This document shows, in pieces, positions 1 through 7,487 of a stretch of DNA of 15,951 bases (within the stretch, counting starts at the first letter, position 1; each line of letters begins with the position of its first letter). A model generated the notes under the pieces. The model was not told the DNA's origin and made no database searches. It saw only the letters and a list, made by a program, of their open reading frames with translations. Source of the DNA: Methylomonas sp. (GTDB taxonomy: Bacteria > Pseudomonadota > Gammaproteobacteria > Methylococcales > Methylomonadaceae); the NCBI GenBank assembly GCA_026989715.1, contig JALSIU010000217.1:1-15951 (forward strand), written 5' to 3'. The translations under genes were made by a program, and so were the position numbers.

Positions 1-845
1 GGCAACGTTGCTAACAAGTGTTGATACTGCTGTGCTAATTGATGTCGGCGTGTGATAAATTCAGTCAACCGGCTTAATTGACTTAAGCCTAAAGCTGCCT
101 GCAATTCGGTCATACGATAATTAAAACCTAAGGCTAGCTGTTGGTAATACCAAGCACCATCAGGCGGGTGCGTCATTTTATCGGGGTCTCGACTAATGCC
201 ATGGCTTCTTAGCATCTGCATTTTTTCCGCTAATAAGGCTTGATTGGTGACGGCCATTCCTCCTTCTGCCGTTGTGATAATTTTAACGGGATGAAAGCTG
301 AAAACGGTTATATCTGCATATTGGCATGCTCCAACCGGCAATGCTGAATATTGTCCGCCAATGGCATGGCAAGCATCTTCAATGATGGAAAAACCATACT
401 GCTTGGCAAGACGCGCAATAGCCTGCATATCACAAGGCTGACCCGCAAAATGCACGGGCACGACGATTTTAGGCAATTGTCCCTGTTGTTCAGCAATAGC
501 CAGTTTCGCCGCTAAAGCCTGAATACTCATATTATAAGTCTCTGGGTCAATATCGACAAAATCAACTTGCGCGCCACAATACAAGCCACAATTTGCAGAG
601 GCAACAAACGTAATGGGCGATGTCCATAAAATATCGCCTTCGCCAAGCCCTAATGCAAGACAAGCTAAATGTAACGCAGAGGTGCCACTATTGACGGCAA
701 CGGCATATTGCGCCTGAACAAAATGAGCAAGTGCTTGCTCAAATTGCGGCACTACTTGACCTTGTGTTAAAAAATCCGAACGCAATACAGTAACAACGGC
801 TTGAATATCTGCGTCAGAAATACTTTGCCGACCATAAGGAATCAT
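1..845 (-). CDS. pseC: PseC-type PLP aminotransferase (UDP-4-keto-6-deoxy-sugar 4-aminotransferase), 3' end cut off by the window
   Basis: This is the second enzyme of CMP-pseudaminic acid synthesis. By family knowledge it aminates C4 of the 4-keto sugar made by PseB, using PLP and glutamate. About 281 residues are visible, against a usual length near 385, so the C-terminal quarter is missing. It starts MIPYGRQSIS, and the reading frame stays open to the left edge. The DegT/DnrJ/EryC1 signatures are present: NSGTSALH (residues 52-59) for phosphate binding, EDACHA (156-161) with the Asp that contacts the pyridine nitrogen, and SFHPVKIITTAEGG (183-196) with the Schiff-base lysine at 188. The HPVK form is typical of PseC. 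The ATG overlaps the pseB TGA by four bases (ATGA), indicating translational coupling and a shared pathway. A related sugar aminotransferase of another pathway is possible, but adjacency to pseB favours PseC. Confidence 0.9.
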   Translation of the reverse strand, partial: MIPYGRQSISDADIQAVVTVLRSDFLTQGQVVPQFEQALAHFVQAQYAVAVNSGTSALHLACLALGLGEGDILWTSPITFVASANCGLYCGAQVDFVDIDPETYNMSIQALAAKLAIAEQQGQLPKIVVPVHFAGQPCDMQAIARLAKQYGFSIIEDACHAIGGQYSALPVGACQYADITVFSFHPVKIITTAEGGMAVTNQALLAEKMQMLRSHGISRDPDKMTHPPDGAWYYQQLALGFNYRMTELQAALGLSQLSRLTEFITRRHQLAQQYQHLLATL

Positions 846-1846
846 AACGCATCATCGTCACCACCGTACTTCCGCAGTTCTGCAACGCTTAAAAAATGAG
901 GGTTAGTTCCTGAGTGATATTCAAAGCCCTGTTTAACGGGTTCACCCTGCTCACCTAGCTCATTAGATTTAAAGTCATTACTTTTACCGGCAAAAACAAT
1001 ACTCGGCGACATCACAAAATGATCGGCAAACTCAATGGTTAAGTGTGAATCATCCTTTGGACACATAATTTCATGCAGTTTCTCGCCGGGGCGAATACCA
1101 ATAATTTTTATAGGTAAATCAGTCCCTAATGATTTGACTAAGTCTGTAATATGCATTGAGGGGATTTTAGGAATAAAAATTTCGCCGCCATGCATACGTT
1201 GAAAGCTTTTTATGACAAATTCAATGCCCTCAGGCAGAGTTATCCAAAAGCGGGTCATTTTTGCATCCGTTACGGGCAATTCCGTTGCCCCTTCTTGAAT
1301 CAGTTTTTTAAAAAAAGGAACAACTGAACCACGCGAGCCAACCACATTACCATAACGTACAACAGAAAAAATTGAGCCGCCATCCCCCGTAATATTATTA
1401 GCGGCCACAAATAACTTATCAGAACAAAGTTTTGTCGCACCATATAAATTAATGGGATTCGCCGCTTTATCAGTTGATAGGGCAATAATTTTAGGGACTT
1501 TGTTAGCAATAGCGGCTTGAATAACATTGTCAGCCCCATAAACATTAGTTTTAATACACTCCATGGGGTTGTATTCAGCTGCTGGTACTTGCTTTAAGGC
1601 GGCGGCATGTATTACAAAATCCACATCTTGCATCGCCATTTTCAAGCGTTCTAAATCACGCACATCACCGATGAAATAGCGCATACAAGCCTGATTAAAG
1701 ACCTGTTGCATCTCAAATTGCTTTAATTCATCGCGAGAATAAACAATTAAACGCTTCGGCTGATAGCGTTCCAATATTGTCTTTACAAATAACTGCCCAA
1801 ATGAACCGGTGCCACCGGTAATCAGTATATTTTTTCCGTTAAACAC
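842..1846 (-). CDS. pseB: UDP-N-acetylglucosamine 4,6-dehydratase (inverting), PseB/FlaA1 type
   Basis: This 334-residue enzyme of the extended SDR family carries out the first step of pseudaminic acid synthesis, converting UDP-GlcNAc into the C5-inverted 4-keto-6-deoxy sugar. The N-terminal Rossmann motif TGGTGSFG spans residues 10-17. The catalytic region STDKAANPINLYGATK spans 124-139, giving Asp126, Lys127, Tyr135 and Lys139. These have the same relative spacing as the active-site residues of the inverting dehydratase FlaA1. The length is normal for the family. An AGAGGA ribosome site precedes the ATG by about four bases. It lies 36 bp after motY and overlaps pseC by four bases. In polar flagellates this pathway usually supplies the sugar that glycosylates flagellin, and the flagellar context here fits that. 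Surface-polysaccharide use cannot be excluded. Confidence 0.93.
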   Translation of the reverse strand: MFNGKNILITGGTGSFGQLFVKTILERYQPKRLIVYSRDELKQFEMQQVFNQACMRYFIGDVRDLERLKMAMQDVDFVIHAAALKQVPAAEYNPMECIKTNVYGADNVIQAAIANKVPKIIALSTDKAANPINLYGATKLCSDKLFVAANNITGDGGSIFSVVRYGNVVGSRGSVVPFFKKLIQEGATELPVTDAKMTRFWITLPEGIEFVIKSFQRMHGGEIFIPKIPSMHITDLVKSLGTDLPIKIIGIRPGEKLHEIMCPKDDSHLTIEFADHFVMSPSIVFAGKSNDFKSNELGEQGEPVKQGFEYHSGTNPHFLSVAELRKYGGDDDAL

Positions 1847-1882
1847 ATTATTCCTCTTATAATTGATACTTAGCTTGCCAAT

Positions 1883-3055
1883 TTAACGCACAAACTGCAA
1901 TTCAACTCGGCGATTTTTTGCTTGGCCTTTGCGCGTGCGATTACTTGCCACCGGCTTACGTTCACCATATGCTTTCACAATCAATTTATCAGCGGCTACG
2001 CCTCGCTTTTGCAAATACAGTTTGATTGCATCTCCCCGTTTCTGAGAAACAAGCTGATTTTTTGCTCTGCGCCCCATGCCATCGGTGTGACTATTAATAA
2101 TCAACGTCTGATTTTGGTGCTGCATATATGCAGCAACCAAATCTAAGTACTGACGCTCTTTAATGGATAAACGAATACTTCCTTTGTGATACCAAAACAT
2201 TTTTAAGACATCTGGCCCAAAGATTTGTACTCTAAACGTATTATCCTTATCCTGTAAAACAGCGGCTGAAAAAGTCGTTTGGGTACTGATTCGAGACCGT
2301 TTGACTCCTTGTTTGACTAAGAAATCAATGATTTTTTTTGCCCTAGGCTTAAATAATTTTGCATCCCGCTTACCGACGATATACGTTTTACTGGCAATGA
2401 CCAATTTTGTTGTCGGCATTTCTTGCATATATTGCGCAATCTTAACGAAGTCTACTTGCGCTTGTGCATTGAGTTCAGTACTTTTTTCTGCAAAATAAAC
2501 GATTTTATCCTGTAGAGAAGCCATCGCATAAGGCAACAATTGCTTCCGACAGGCCATAAAGTCTTTGTAAGGTTGCACAAAATTGACCGCCGAAACAGAA
2601 ACGCGGATATTCTCCACATTTTTGCCTTGATAAGTGTTTATATAAGTAAAAGTCGGAAATTCCGTACTTAACAATACATGAATCATCGCTTCCGCATCAG
2701 CACCAAAGACAGATAGGTATTGTGTTTGACCTTGCTGGTCAATATAAACAGGATATGTTTTTAAGTGCGTAAACTCATGTCGCCAAGGTGCCGGCAAAGC
2801 GGATAAATTGGCCTCTCCGACCTTAAACCCTGAACTACGCAATTGGTAAATACCAAATTGCAAAGGCTGCTCAGGGCGGATGGAGAAAAAGGCGGCGCCA
2901 TAATTTGGTATTGGCTGCGTTAAATCGCAAGCCATCTTGCTAGATTCACTCTCCCAATACGCTTTTAACATATCAGCTGAGTATTGCGCGGCATAAAGAG
3001 GCGTGCGACTATTGCAAATAAGCACTGATAAAATAATGAGATACACCTTAAACAT
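1883..3055 (-). CDS. motY: MotY-like periplasmic flagellar stator-ring protein with two OmpA-like modules
   Basis: This secreted protein should form part of the T ring around the flagellar basal body and help anchor stators. The chosen ATG gives 390 residues. It is preferred over an ATG two codons upstream because the GAGG site stands 8 bases from it and only about 2 from the other. A hydrophobic signal peptide ends near residues 22-23 (after LYAA). The following region, about 24-178, resembles the MotY N-terminal domain: CDLTQPIPNYGAAFFS near the start, TEFPTFTY in the middle, and a second Cys in DFMACRKQL. Two OmpA-like modules follow, a degenerate one (about 184-280) and a canonical one (about 286-390). 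The canonical one has SHTDGMG with Asp325, an Arg 15 residues later (340) and KNRRVEL at 380-386. Known MotY proteins have one OmpA module and about 290-320 residues. The gene sits 59 bp after the DUF2802 gene and ahead of pseB. Confidence 0.82.
   Translation of the reverse strand: MFKVYLIILSVLICNSRTPLYAAQYSADMLKAYWESESSKMACDLTQPIPNYGAAFFSIRPEQPLQFGIYQLRSSGFKVGEANLSALPAPWRHEFTHLKTYPVYIDQQGQTQYLSVFGADAEAMIHVLLSTEFPTFTYINTYQGKNVENIRVSVSAVNFVQPYKDFMACRKQLLPYAMASLQDKIVYFAEKSTELNAQAQVDFVKIAQYMQEMPTTKLVIASKTYIVGKRDAKLFKPRAKKIIDFLVKQGVKRSRISTQTTFSAAVLQDKDNTFRVQIFGPDVLKMFWYHKGSIRLSIKERQYLDLVAAYMQHQNQTLIINSHTDGMGRRAKNQLVSQKRGDAIKLYLQKRGVAADKLIVKAYGERKPVASNRTRKGQAKNRRVELQFVR
2216..2506 (-). other. Extra, degenerate OmpA-like module inside MotY
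   Basis: Residues 184-280 of the MotY-like protein read as an OmpA-like fold: a KIVYFAEKSTELN strand, a helix with IAQYMQ, LVIASKTY, a helix with AKKIIDFLVKQGV, and a final FRVQIFG strand. They align with the canonical C-terminal module (KGSIRLS, VAAYMQ, LIINSHTD, GDAIKLYLQKRGV, RRVELQF). The peptidoglycan-binding Asp of the TD motif is Tyr225 here, and the NRR motif is replaced by NTFR. A basic Arg (238) remains in the following helix. The first copy probably keeps the fold but not peptidoglycan binding. This is a comparison by eye. Confidence 0.6.
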
Positions 3056-3120
3056 AGTCATAACCTCTCGTATCAGCTTGGAGCCGCATGTTTTCCAGTA
3101 GTGGGAGCATTGAAGAGGCT

Positions 3121-3513
3121 CTATTCTGAAGGCTCACCTGCCCCATGCAACTTAAACAATAAAGCTGCTTCTTCTCGACTTAAACCACATTCTTTAATCA
3201 ATTGATCCGTATTCGCACCGTCTCTTACGCGTTGAATAACATTATGGTAGGGCGAAGCATTTGCTTCTTGCGCCTGATAATGCGTTAGTTGCTCAGATAA
3301 CGCCGTCATTCTGGCATCAATGCGTGTAATACGCGCATCAACTTTGACTGCTGCCGAACACATCCCTGCAAGGTCTTTATTAATGCTTTCTATTTGCGCC
3401 ATTAAAGTTAGGTTTTCTTGCTTTAACTTTCGTTGTTGCCATGCTAGCCATAAACACGCAATACCTAATAAAATAAACGCAAAGCTATTTACGATTAAGA
3501 AATCAATATCCAT
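3121..3513 (-). CDS. DUF2802 family membrane-anchored coiled-coil protein
   Basis: This 130-residue protein belongs to the DUF2802 family that follows cheW in Pseudomonas-type clusters. It has one N-terminal membrane segment (about residues 5-25, FLIVNSFAFILLGIACLWLA). A long polar helical stretch with heptad character follows (about 27-84). The conserved C-terminal DUF2802 part spans about 88-124 and contains YHNVIQRVRDGA and ECGLSREEAALLFKLHG, which looks like a small helix-turn-helix. The expected topology is membrane anchored with a cytoplasmic coiled coil. Its function is not established; conserved position beside cheW, parP and parA suggests a role in the polar chemotaxis or flagellar apparatus. 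The ATG shares one base with the stop codon of the small upstream gene (TAATG), so the two are probably translationally coupled. Confidence 0.8.
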   Translation of the reverse strand: MDIDFLIVNSFAFILLGIACLWLAWQQRKLKQENLTLMAQIESINKDLAGMCSAAVKVDARITRIDARMTALSEQLTHYQAQEANASPYHNVIQRVRDGANTDQLIKECGLSREEAALLFKLHGAGEPSE

Positions 3514-3686
3514 TAAACAACTTCATCAATATGTTGTGCACCCTCATTATCATCAGAGTCTTGCGTCTCCGGTGACTCTGAACTTGAAGGCGCGGGCTTT
3601 TCCGAGTGTTTATTTTGCTTATGCTCCCTGCGTACTTTGCTTGTTTTTCTAATCGGCATTGCAGGTGCAACGGCTTGAATATCCAT
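3513..3686 (-). CDS. Small hydrophilic protein of unknown function (57 residues)
   Basis: I do not recognise a family. The ATG at the right end is chosen because a strong AGGAG site lies 7 bases upstream. A start 27 bases further upstream lacks such a site. The product begins MDIQAVAPAMPIRKTSKVRR. Its N-terminal third is basic (RKTSKVRREHKQNK) and its C-terminal half is acidic and Ser/Pro/Glu-rich (PSSSESPETQDSDDNEG), so it is probably disordered. It has no membrane segment or signal peptide. It sits 60 bp after cheW and its stop overlaps the DUF2802 start (TAATG). The clear ribosome site and the coupling support a real gene, but its job is unknown. Confidence 0.65.
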   Translation of the reverse strand: MDIQAVAPAMPIRKTSKVRREHKQNKHSEKPAPSSSESPETQDSDDNEGAQHIDEVV

Positions 3687-3746
3687 TATTATCTCCTCGT
3701 TAAGAACCAACAATACCGCCCTAACTTAGCCATTAGTCGTTTTTGT

Positions 3747-4217
3747 TTAAAACATATCTAATTCAGCATTTTCTTCATCACTTAAGAATTTATTAAGGTC
3801 GACTAAAATTAATAGTTCATTATCCCTACTGGTGACACCTTGAATATATTTAGAGCTCTCTTCATTACCCACATTAGGGGCTGTTTCAATTTCAGAGGCT
3901 TTTAAATCAACAACTTCCGCAACACTATCCACCATGATACCGATAATATGTTGATCCGTTTCAATAATGACAATACGGGTTGCATCATCTTGCTCTTTCG
4001 ACATTAAGCCAAAACGATTGCGCGTATCAATAACCGTTACAACATTACCACGCAAATTAATAATGCCTAGTACATAAGTCGGCGCACCCGGTACCGGCGC
4101 TATCTCCGATACTCTTAAAACTTCTTGTACCTGCATTACATTAATACCATATTTCTCTTCGCCTAAACGAAAAGTGACCCATTGCATTATAGGGTCGTTT
4201 TGATTGCCATCACTCAT
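3747..4217 (-). CDS. cheW: CheW chemotaxis coupling protein
   Basis: CheW links chemoreceptors to the CheA kinase at the base of the polar array. The product is 156 residues of a single CheW/SH3-like domain. Recognisable parts are QWVTFRLGEEKYGINVMQVQ near the N-terminus, then VPGAPTYVLGIINLRG, VVTVIDTR, GIMVDSVAEVV and LLILVDLNKFL near the C-terminus. The length is normal for the family. The ATG chosen here has a GGTGG site about 7 bases upstream; a GTG four codons earlier overlaps that site and is less likely. It follows the CheW-domain protein ParP by about 56 bp, and both belong to the array-forming set with CheA. A short perfect dyad lies in the gap upstream, of uncertain meaning. Confidence 0.95.
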   Translation of the reverse strand: MSDGNQNDPIMQWVTFRLGEEKYGINVMQVQEVLRVSEIAPVPGAPTYVLGIINLRGNVVTVIDTRNRFGLMSKEQDDATRIVIIETDQHIIGIMVDSVAEVVDLKASEIETAPNVGNEESSKYIQGVTSRDNELLILVDLNKFLSDEENAELDMF

Positions 4218-4273
4218 GCTTATCGCCACCTAATTCACATTACCTACACGAACAAAGGTAATTATACCTAAGT

Positions 4274-4990
4274 TCACCTGTTATTTTTTCTTTTCCGCTG
4301 TGGTACAAGCGCATTAATATCGACTATTGCTACCAATTCATCAATAATTGTCCCCACCAACCAAGGCTTCTTTTGCTTATCAGTACGCCAGCGTACTTTA
4401 TCCGGCTGCACCTTAGTAATCGTCAAAACTTCATCACACGCTAAGCCCCAATTCCCATCTAAAGTGACAATCACATTTTGTAAGGGTTTATGTGCGTAGC
4501 TTCTCTGTGCCGCCCTACTTTTCCCTTGCACCAAATAAGCCATATTCAGTATCCCTATCTGCGTATTTTTATCAGGCAACAAGCCCATAAACCAGACTGG
4601 CTGTTGTGGTATTTTGGTAACTTTGGCCTCAAATTTCATGGTACGCGCCAAATCCGTTAAGGGTGCGGCTAATACTAAATTGCCTACTTTAAAAAAAAGT
4701 GCGGAAAATGCGTCCTGTGCATAATCAGGCATAATGGCCAAGGGCTTTACGGCAACCGGTGTCGGTAGTGTCGTTATTTGTTTAACAAGCTTTTCCGCCT
4801 GATTTTTTGTACGCGTTTTTTCCTGAACAACAACGGCTGGTTTTAACTTAGGGCTAATTTTAAGTTGCCGCTCTTGTTGTTCAATCACCTCGGTCGGTGG
4901 AATTTCCGCCAGCATGGTCGTGAGATACGAGTCTAAAGCCAATTCTTGCGCTATAATTTGCTTGACCATGGGCTTGCCTGTATTTGTCAT
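4274..4990 (-). CDS. parP: CheW-domain array-positioning protein, ParP-like
   Basis: This 238-residue protein has a C-terminal CheW-like domain (about residues 94-230: FSALFFKVGNLVLAAPL, FMGLLPD, IGILNMAYLV, WGLACDEVL, WLVGTIIDELVAIVDINALV). A long, poorly conserved, basic and Pro-containing N-terminal region precedes it. By synteny with Pseudomonas PA1463 and Vibrio ParP it should bridge the ParA-like ATPase (ParC) and the CheA/receptor array, keeping arrays at the cell pole. The Vibrio ParP C-terminal domain is known to bind CheA and receptors. A short conserved-looking segment near the N-terminus (ALDSYLTTMLAEIPP, 18-32) is a candidate partner-binding motif. The ATG overlaps the parA TGA by four bases (ATGA). 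No strong ribosome site is visible there, so coupling is likely; an ATG seven codons downstream is an alternative start. Confidence 0.82.
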   Translation of the reverse strand: MTNTGKPMVKQIIAQELALDSYLTTMLAEIPPTEVIEQQERQLKISPKLKPAVVVQEKTRTKNQAEKLVKQITTLPTPVAVKPLAIMPDYAQDAFSALFFKVGNLVLAAPLTDLARTMKFEAKVTKIPQQPVWFMGLLPDKNTQIGILNMAYLVQGKSRAAQRSYAHKPLQNVIVTLDGNWGLACDEVLTITKVQPDKVRWRTDKQKKPWLVGTIIDELVAIVDINALVPQRKRKNNR

Positions 4991-5784
4991 GAGACAGCCG
5001 ACTTAACAACTCTATTTTTTGCCAATAACTCATCCAATAAGTCAGAGTAACCTGCAACTGCACGTGAGGTTGGGTCATAAATTGAAGCAGGCACACCTGC
5101 ACTACTTGCCTCGCGTAACTTTGTATCAATGGGAATAAATTTCCCCCAAACATTTTTTGGATAACTGTCGCGTAAAGTATGCAAGCTCTTAATGGCAGCT
5201 TTAGTACGTTTATCAAACATGGTCGGAATAATTTTAAAATCAGGCGGCTGTTTTCGAGACTTAAAAACCATTTGTATGGTGCGCACCATTCTATCTAAAC
5301 CTTGCAAGGCTAAAAATTCGGTAATCACAGGCACCAGTAAAAACTCACAAGCGGCCAAAGCATTAATCATTAATACGCCCAACATCGGCGGACTATCAAT
5401 AATAACATAGTCATATTCATCCGCTATTTCTGCCAATGCTGTGGCAATCACCAAGCCCATGCCATCGAGTGCCGCAACTTGCCTATCTAATGTCGCAATA
5501 GCCGTTGAAGCCGGCATAATAGACAAGTTAGCAAACTCGGTATTCATAATATAAGGCCTAGGGTCATAATTTTTTTGCTTACGGCTTGCGCTATGAAATA
5601 AATTATAAACACTCGCTTCCGTCTCATCAGGGTTCTGCCTAAAATAACTACTCAACGAACCGTGAGGATCTAAATCAATTAATAATGTCCGATACCCCCA
5701 AGATGATAATAGCCCCCCTAAGGTCACTACAGTTGTCGTCTTACCTACACCACCTTTTTGATTTGAAACTGCCCATATTTTCAT
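4987..5784 (-). CDS. parC: ParA/Soj-like ATPase of the chemotaxis cluster (ParC)
   Basis: This 265-residue ATPase has the deviant Walker A of the ParA/MinD family (NQKGGVGKTTT, residues 8-18, signature Lys10 and catalytic-loop Lys15). A Walker A' LLIDLDPHGS spans 34-43 and a Walker B YVIIDSPP spans 126-133. The length is typical for chemotaxis-associated ParA proteins, and there is no N-terminal DNA-binding domain of the plasmid-partition type. No parB or parS site lies beside it. Its place between motD and parP matches Pseudomonas PA1462 and Vibrio ParC, which set up polar localisation and inheritance of chemotaxis arrays. It is preceded by an 86-bp gap after motD with no convincing promoter, and only a weak AAAGAG site lies before the ATG. 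Confidence 0.88.
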   Translation of the reverse strand: MKIWAVSNQKGGVGKTTTVVTLGGLLSSWGYRTLLIDLDPHGSLSSYFRQNPDETEASVYNLFHSASRKQKNYDPRPYIMNTEFANLSIMPASTAIATLDRQVAALDGMGLVIATALAEIADEYDYVIIDSPPMLGVLMINALAACEFLLVPVITEFLALQGLDRMVRTIQMVFKSRKQPPDFKIIPTMFDKRTKAAIKSLHTLRDSYPKNVWGKFIPIDTKLREASSAGVPASIYDPTSRAVAGYSDLLDELLAKNRVVKSAVS

Positions 5785-5870
5785 AATTAATGCTCTTTAC
5801 TGAACGACTGAGCGTTTAAACAATACAATGACTAAACCTGCATTGATTAAACTGCCTATCCGGTCTTTTT

Positions 5871-6722
5871 TCAATCTTTTAATAGTTTAAGTCGTTCATC
5901 ATCTTTAACACCATAACGGGCAAGTGACCTTGAAATAAGAACCAAAGCCACACGTCTATTTTTAAAACGTCCTTCCCGCGTTTTATTATCGGCTAAAGGA
6001 TGATACTCCCCATAACCCACTGCAACTAATCTAGCAGGATTTATGCCGGCATCAGCCAATTCCCGAACAACACTTGCCGCTCTCGCCGCTGATAAGTCCC
6101 AATTTGAAGGGAACTCTATGGTTTCAATGGGAATATTATCGGTATGCCCTTCCACGCGAATGACATTGTTTGTATGCCGTAAAACTTCGCTAATTTTAGC
6201 TAATACAGGGCTTGCCTTTAACTGTATAGCGGCTTCGCCACTCTCAAACAACAGCTCACTTTTAATATCAATTTCCACCCATAAATCCGTTTTTTTGACT
6301 TCCACTAAGTCTTTTTTTATAAAAGGCTCCAATACAGCTTTAAACTGTCCTGCGATTTGTTCTAATTTACGCCTTTCCGCTTTAAGCTCTTCCGATACTT
6401 CTATATCACGGTGCTCATTATCTATATTGAGAGGGTCTAACTGTATGGGCTGTATCGCCGTAGAAGGATCGCCCACTTGAATTTGCTGTGCTGCGTTACG
6501 GCGTTCATCGAACGTAGATTGCGCAGAGGGCTTTGTTTTTTTATGCTCAAAAGCCTCCATCATTGACTCAGAAAGCACTCGATACTTTCCAACATTAACC
6601 GAAGAAATAGAATACATCACCACAAAAAAAGCAAATAATAAAGTTACAAAATCAGCATAAGACACCATCCAGCGATCGCTATTTTCGGGTGGTTCAATAT
6701 GCTTTTTTCTTCTTCGTGCCAT
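5871..6722 (-). CDS. motD: Flagellar stator protein MotD (MotB-type B subunit)
   Basis: MotD is the peptidoglycan-anchored B subunit of the second stator complex with MotC. The 283-residue product has a basic N-terminus and one membrane helix (about residues 21-42) that opens with SYADF, whose Asp24 is the ion-carrying carboxylate. A linker follows, and then an OmpA-like peptidoglycan-binding domain (about 150-265) with VEGHTDN (Asp195), SNWDLSAARA and KNRRVALV. Tyr before Ala-Asp is the usual residue in proton-type B subunits, whereas PomB has Phe; this points to proton drive, by inference. The gene begins 12 bp after motC, as expected for subunits made in fixed ratio. In Pseudomonas MotCD is the stator needed for swarming and for motility in viscous medium. 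Confidence 0.92.
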   Translation of the reverse strand: MARRRKKHIEPPENSDRWMVSYADFVTLLFAFFVVMYSISSVNVGKYRVLSESMMEAFEHKKTKPSAQSTFDERRNAAQQIQVGDPSTAIQPIQLDPLNIDNEHRDIEVSEELKAERRKLEQIAGQFKAVLEPFIKKDLVEVKKTDLWVEIDIKSELLFESGEAAIQLKASPVLAKISEVLRHTNNVIRVEGHTDNIPIETIEFPSNWDLSAARAASVVRELADAGINPARLVAVGYGEYHPLADNKTREGRFKNRRVALVLISRSLARYGVKDDERLKLLKD

Positions 6723-6734
6723 TTTTATGACGCC

Positions 6735-7487
6735 TTATGACTGCTTAGAGTGTAAAAAACCTGACAGTTTTAATTCAATATTACGCGGGTTTTCACCCTC
6801 AGCGATAGCAACAATACCTACCGACATCATTTCACGCGCTTGTGATAATGCATAAGCATTGGCTTTTAATTTAGCGGCAATGGGTAAAAAAATCAGATTA
6901 GCCAAGCCGACACCATAAATTGTAGCGACAAATGCAGTCGCAATACCTGAGCCTAACATGCTGGGGTCAGAAAGATTTTGCATCACATGAATTAAACCCA
7001 TAACAGCACCAATAATACCAATAGTCGGCGCATACCCCCCCATCGACTCAAACACCCTAGCCGCCTGAAAATCCAAATATTCGCGCGTATCCAGCTCCAC
7101 ATCCAAACAATCACGAATCACCTCAGGCTCATTACCATCAACTAATAACTGCAAACCTTTTTGTGCAAAGGCATCTTTCTCATTATCTGCAATCGCCTCT
7201 AAACCCAATAAGCCTTCTTTGCGTGCTAAAGAACTCCAATCAACAATTTTTTTCATTTCACGCACTAAATTAATCTGCTTAGGACTAAAAACCCAAACAA
7301 CAATACGGGCAGATCGTAAAATGGTAGAGGCAGGGTACTGTAATAATACAGCCCCTAAAGTTCCTCCAAAAACGATAACAAAAGCCGGGGCATTCAATAA
7401 AGAATCAATATGCCCACCTTCCATAAAATTGCCGCCAATAATAGCACCAACGCCAATCACAACACCTAATAAACTAAAAATATCCAC
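6735..7487 (-). CDS. motC: Flagellar stator protein MotC (MotA/PomA-type A subunit)
   Basis: MotC is the four-helix A subunit that conducts ions and pushes on the rotor. The 250-residue product has membrane segments at about 4-21, 33-51, 150-171 and 182-204. The large cytoplasmic loop carries the charged RKEG...E segment (89-97) used for rotor contact. TM3 contains the conserved proline motif YAPTIGIIGAVMGL. The position aligned with the sodium-pathway Thr158 of PomA appears to be Ala161, which favours protons; this alignment is by eye. It starts with GTG, which shares one base with the cheB stop (TAGTG). The next internal ATG would remove the first helix, so the GTG is right. No strong ribosome site is visible, which suggests coupling to cheB. 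Confidence 0.92.
   Translation of the reverse strand: MDIFSLLGVVIGVGAIIGGNFMEGGHIDSLLNAPAFVIVFGGTLGAVLLQYPASTILRSARIVVWVFSPKQINLVREMKKIVDWSSLARKEGLLGLEAIADNEKDAFAQKGLQLLVDGNEPEVIRDCLDVELDTREYLDFQAARVFESMGGYAPTIGIIGAVMGLIHVMQNLSDPSMLGSGIATAFVATIYGVGLANLIFLPIAAKLKANAYALSQAREMMSVGIVAIAEGENPRNIELKLSGFLHSKQS

Noticed and set aside
3070..3077. GCTGATAC, a sigma-28-like -10 just upstream of motY
   Set aside because: No TAAA lies at the required distance, and transcription would start within the ribosome site of motY.
4256..4269. Perfect dyad AGGTATAATTACCT containing TATAAT upstream of cheW
   Set aside because: No -35 element lies at a suitable distance, the stem is only five base pairs, and no T-run follows, so neither promoter nor terminator is supported.
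4987..5784. Plasmid or chromosome partition operon because of a ParA-like ATPase
   Set aside because: There is no ParB gene or parS-like repeat nearby; the neighbour is a CheW-domain protein and the whole context is chemotaxis.
5856..5881. Possible sigma-28 promoter ahead of the ParA-like gene (TAAA, 14 bases, CCGGATAG on the minus strand)
   Set aside because: The -10 matches only about 5 of 8 positions, the spacing is one base short, and beyond TAAA the -35 is poor.
6043..6480. 145-codon open frame on the plus strand opposite motD
   Set aside because: It lies wholly within the well supported motD frame on the other strand and shows no recognisable domain.
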